A stretch of DNA of 7,259 nt from Phycisphaerae bacterium (lineage in GTDB: Bacteria > Planctomycetota > Phycisphaerae > Tepidisphaerales > Tepidisphaeraceae), in the NCBI GenBank assembly GCA_014380825.1, contig JACMJD010000781.1, positions 1 to 7,259 on the forward strand, in the 5' to 3' direction. Both the position numbers and the translations under genes were made by a program. This document shows positions 6,068 to 7,259 of this stretch, piece by piece (positions within the stretch are counted from its first letter, which is position 1; each line of letters begins with the position of its first letter). Below the pieces are notes generated by a model, which saw only the letters and a program-made list of their open reading frames with translations, had not been told where the DNA came from and did not search any database.

Positions 6068-6106
6068 ATTGACGCGACGAAGTGACCGGATGTCACTCCA
6101 AATTGA
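6064..6106. promoter_or_regulatory. Candidate operator: dyad flanked by direct repeats
   Basis: AGTGAC-N5-GTCACT (6081-6097) is a perfect inverted repeat with a five-base spacer, in the form of a site for a dimeric regulator. It is flanked by two exact copies of CCAAATTGA at 6064-6072 and 6098-6106. The dyad centre is about 22-23 bases from the candidate -35 elements of both RDD2 and dnaX, so one bound protein could act on both genes. No regulator gene is in the window. Confidence 0.38.
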
Positions 6107-6111
6107 TCGCC

Positions 6112-6139
6112 TTTGCGCTCGCGTCGATTCTGCTACACT
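6112..6139 (+). promoter_or_regulatory. Candidate dnaX promoter with extended -10
   Basis: TACACT (6134-6139) is preceded by TGC (6131-6133), giving a TGn extended -10. A -35-like TTTGCG (6112-6117) lies 16 bases upstream. Transcription would begin near 6146, leaving a leader of about 17 bases. AGGA at 6146-6149 is the only purine-rich site and is rather far (13 bases) from the ATG. Confidence 0.5.
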
Positions 6140-6162
6140 GCGCCTAGGATCAGCAGAAATAT

Positions 6163-7259
6163 ATGTCGTACACCGTCCTCGCTCGCCGCTATCGCTCTGG
6201 AACGTTCGATGAAGTCATCGGGCAGGAGCACATTGCGCAGACGCTGAAGAAGGCGATCAGCTCCGGCCGAATCGCGCACGCGTATTTGTTCTGCGGCACG
6301 CGCGGGACCGGCAAGACATCGATGGCGAGAATCCTCGCTAAGGCGCTCAACTGTCAGAAGAGCGATGGCCCGACTCCCGAGCCGTGCGGCAAGTGCAATA
6401 GCTGCATCGCGATTGCCCGCGGCGACGACATGAGCGTCATCGAAATCGATGCCGCCAGCAATACCGGCGTCGACAGCATTCGCGAAGTAATCGAGGCCGC
6501 GTACACGCGCGCGATCGGGCGATTCAAGATCTACATCATCGATGAAGTGCACATGCTCTCGAAGAACGCGTTCAACGCGCTCTTGAAGACGCTGGAAGAA
6601 CCGCCGGAGCATGTGAAATTCATCCTGGCGACCACCGAGCCGGAAAAGGTTCTGCCGACGATTCTCTCGCGCTGTCAGCGATACGATTTCCGCAACATCC
6701 CCACGCGCGAGATCGCCGAGCATCTGAAAAACATCTGCAAGCAGGAAAAGATCAAGGCCGACGACGATGCGCTGCTGCTGGTCGCCAAAGCCGGCGCGGG
6801 GTCGATGCGCGATGCGCTGTCGCTGCTCGACCGATTGCTGAGCGTCGGCGAGAAGCTTCTGAACATCGAGATGATCGAGAACCTGCTGGGCATGCCCAAA
6901 ACGCAAGTGATTTTCGATCTCGTCGAAGCGATCGGCAGCGCCGACGTGAAGCAGACCCTGCAGATCGCAAGCAAGCTGATCGCCGGCGGACTGTCGGGCG
7001 AATCGCTCGTCGCGGCGCTGGTCGATCACATCCGCAACCTGCTGATCCTCCGCACCTGCGGCTCCGATTCGGACATGGTCGAAGTGCCGGGCATGTCGAT
7101 GGACGAACTGCAAACACAAGCTGGCCGATTCGATGCTGTCGCGCTGTCACAGGACATCGCGCTGCTGGAAGAGTTGCGCCGAAGCCTGCGGTCCAGCCAG
7201 GCCGGTCGCGCCTTGCTCGATGCGACGCTCGTTCGTCTCGCGCTCGCCGAACAGTTCAC
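6163..7259 (+). CDS. dnaX: DNA polymerase III subunit gamma/tau, 3' end outside window
   Basis: DnaX is the AAA+ ATPase of the replicative clamp loader. It opens and loads the beta sliding clamp and, as tau, tethers the polymerase cores and helicase. The window holds 365 codons with no stop. Visible motifs: MSYTVLARRYR start, Walker A GTRGTGKTS (45-53), a four-cysteine zinc site (Cys64, 75, 78, 81), IEIDAASNTGVDSIRE (93-108), Walker B DEVH (127-130), LLKTLEEPP (140-148), sensor 1 ATT (156-158), the arginine-finger SRC (169-171), and sensor 2 GSMRDALSLLDR (213-224). The clamp-loader collar domain follows (about 235-360), ending near the family-typical RRSLRSSQAGRALLDATLVRLA. ATG 6163 is the only sensible start, because an in-frame TAG lies at 6145-6147. 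The tau-specific region and any programmed frameshift lie beyond the edge and cannot be judged. Confidence 0.97.
   Translation, partial: MSYTVLARRYRSGTFDEVIGQEHIAQTLKKAISSGRIAHAYLFCGTRGTGKTSMARILAKALNCQKSDGPTPEPCGKCNSCIAIARGDDMSVIEIDAASNTGVDSIREVIEAAYTRAIGRFKIYIIDEVHMLSKNAFNALLKTLEEPPEHVKFILATTEPEKVLPTILSRCQRYDFRNIPTREIAEHLKNICKQEKIKADDDALLLVAKAGAGSMRDALSLLDRLLSVGEKLLNIEMIENLLGMPKTQVIFDLVEAIGSADVKQTLQIASKLIAGGLSGESLVAALVDHIRNLLILRTCGSDSDMVEVPGMSMDELQTQAGRFDAVALSQDIALLEELRRSLRSSQAGRALLDATLVRLALAEQF

Noticed and set aside
6133..7119. 328-codon open frame on the - strand opposite dnaX.
   Set aside because: It is antisense to unmistakable dnaX motifs, has biased Arg/Asp/His composition and no domain.
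6163..7259. Programmed frameshift producing the short (gamma) form of DnaX.
   Set aside because: No slippery A-rich heptamer is seen in the visible part; the region where E. coli has it lies beyond the right edge.
1..7259. tRNA, rRNA, CRISPR array, transposase, integrase, phage or defence genes.
   Set aside because: None of the characteristic sequences or protein motifs were seen on either strand; the window is mainly housekeeping and membrane genes.

Overview
The window is a G+C-rich bacterial chromosomal segment dominated by housekeeping genes. Order on the + strand: the 3' part of dxs, a membrane-protein ORF pair, an acyl-CoA thioesterase, a dicarboxylate/amino-acid:cation symporter, and the 5' part of dnaX. 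Two RDD-domain membrane protein genes lie on the - strand between them. Several details suggest Planctomycetota, perhaps Phycisphaerae. Dxs has a GDA in place of the usual GDG cofactor motif and an ICESH segment around the catalytic Glu. The symporter is of an NQNGT/AGVPSGS type. A GC-rich palindromic intergenic element ends in arms of a kind I associate with planctomycete genomes. This placement is inference from remembered sequence patterns; no search was run.

Layout. 1-1912: dxs (MEP isoprenoid pathway), cut by the left edge. 1931-2886: a hydrophobic protein in two overlapping frames, four membrane segments in each, which reads best as one eight-helix protein split by a frameshift. 2841-3428 (-): RDD protein 1, overlapping the end of the preceding + gene. 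3429-3503: short divergent control region. 3504-3977: hotdog acyl-CoA thioesterase. 3981-4050: long imperfect palindrome filling nearly the whole gap. 4065-5477: symporter with a clear ribosome binding site. 5474-6031 (-): RDD protein 2, whose stop codon overlaps the symporter stop. 6032-6162: divergent control region with a symmetric dyad, flanking direct repeats and promoter-like elements on both strands. 6163-7259: dnaX, cut by the right edge. No stretch over 300 bases lacks a gene.

The genes do not form an obvious pathway. The striking architectural point is a unit seen twice: a + strand membrane gene running tail-to-tail into a - strand RDD gene, which is divergent from the next + strand gene. 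I see no phage, transposase, CRISPR, toxin-antitoxin or defence genes. The most interesting items are the symporter's apparent loss of a canonical sodium-site acidic residue, the palindromic repeat, the split membrane protein, and the structured RDD/dnaX intergenic region.
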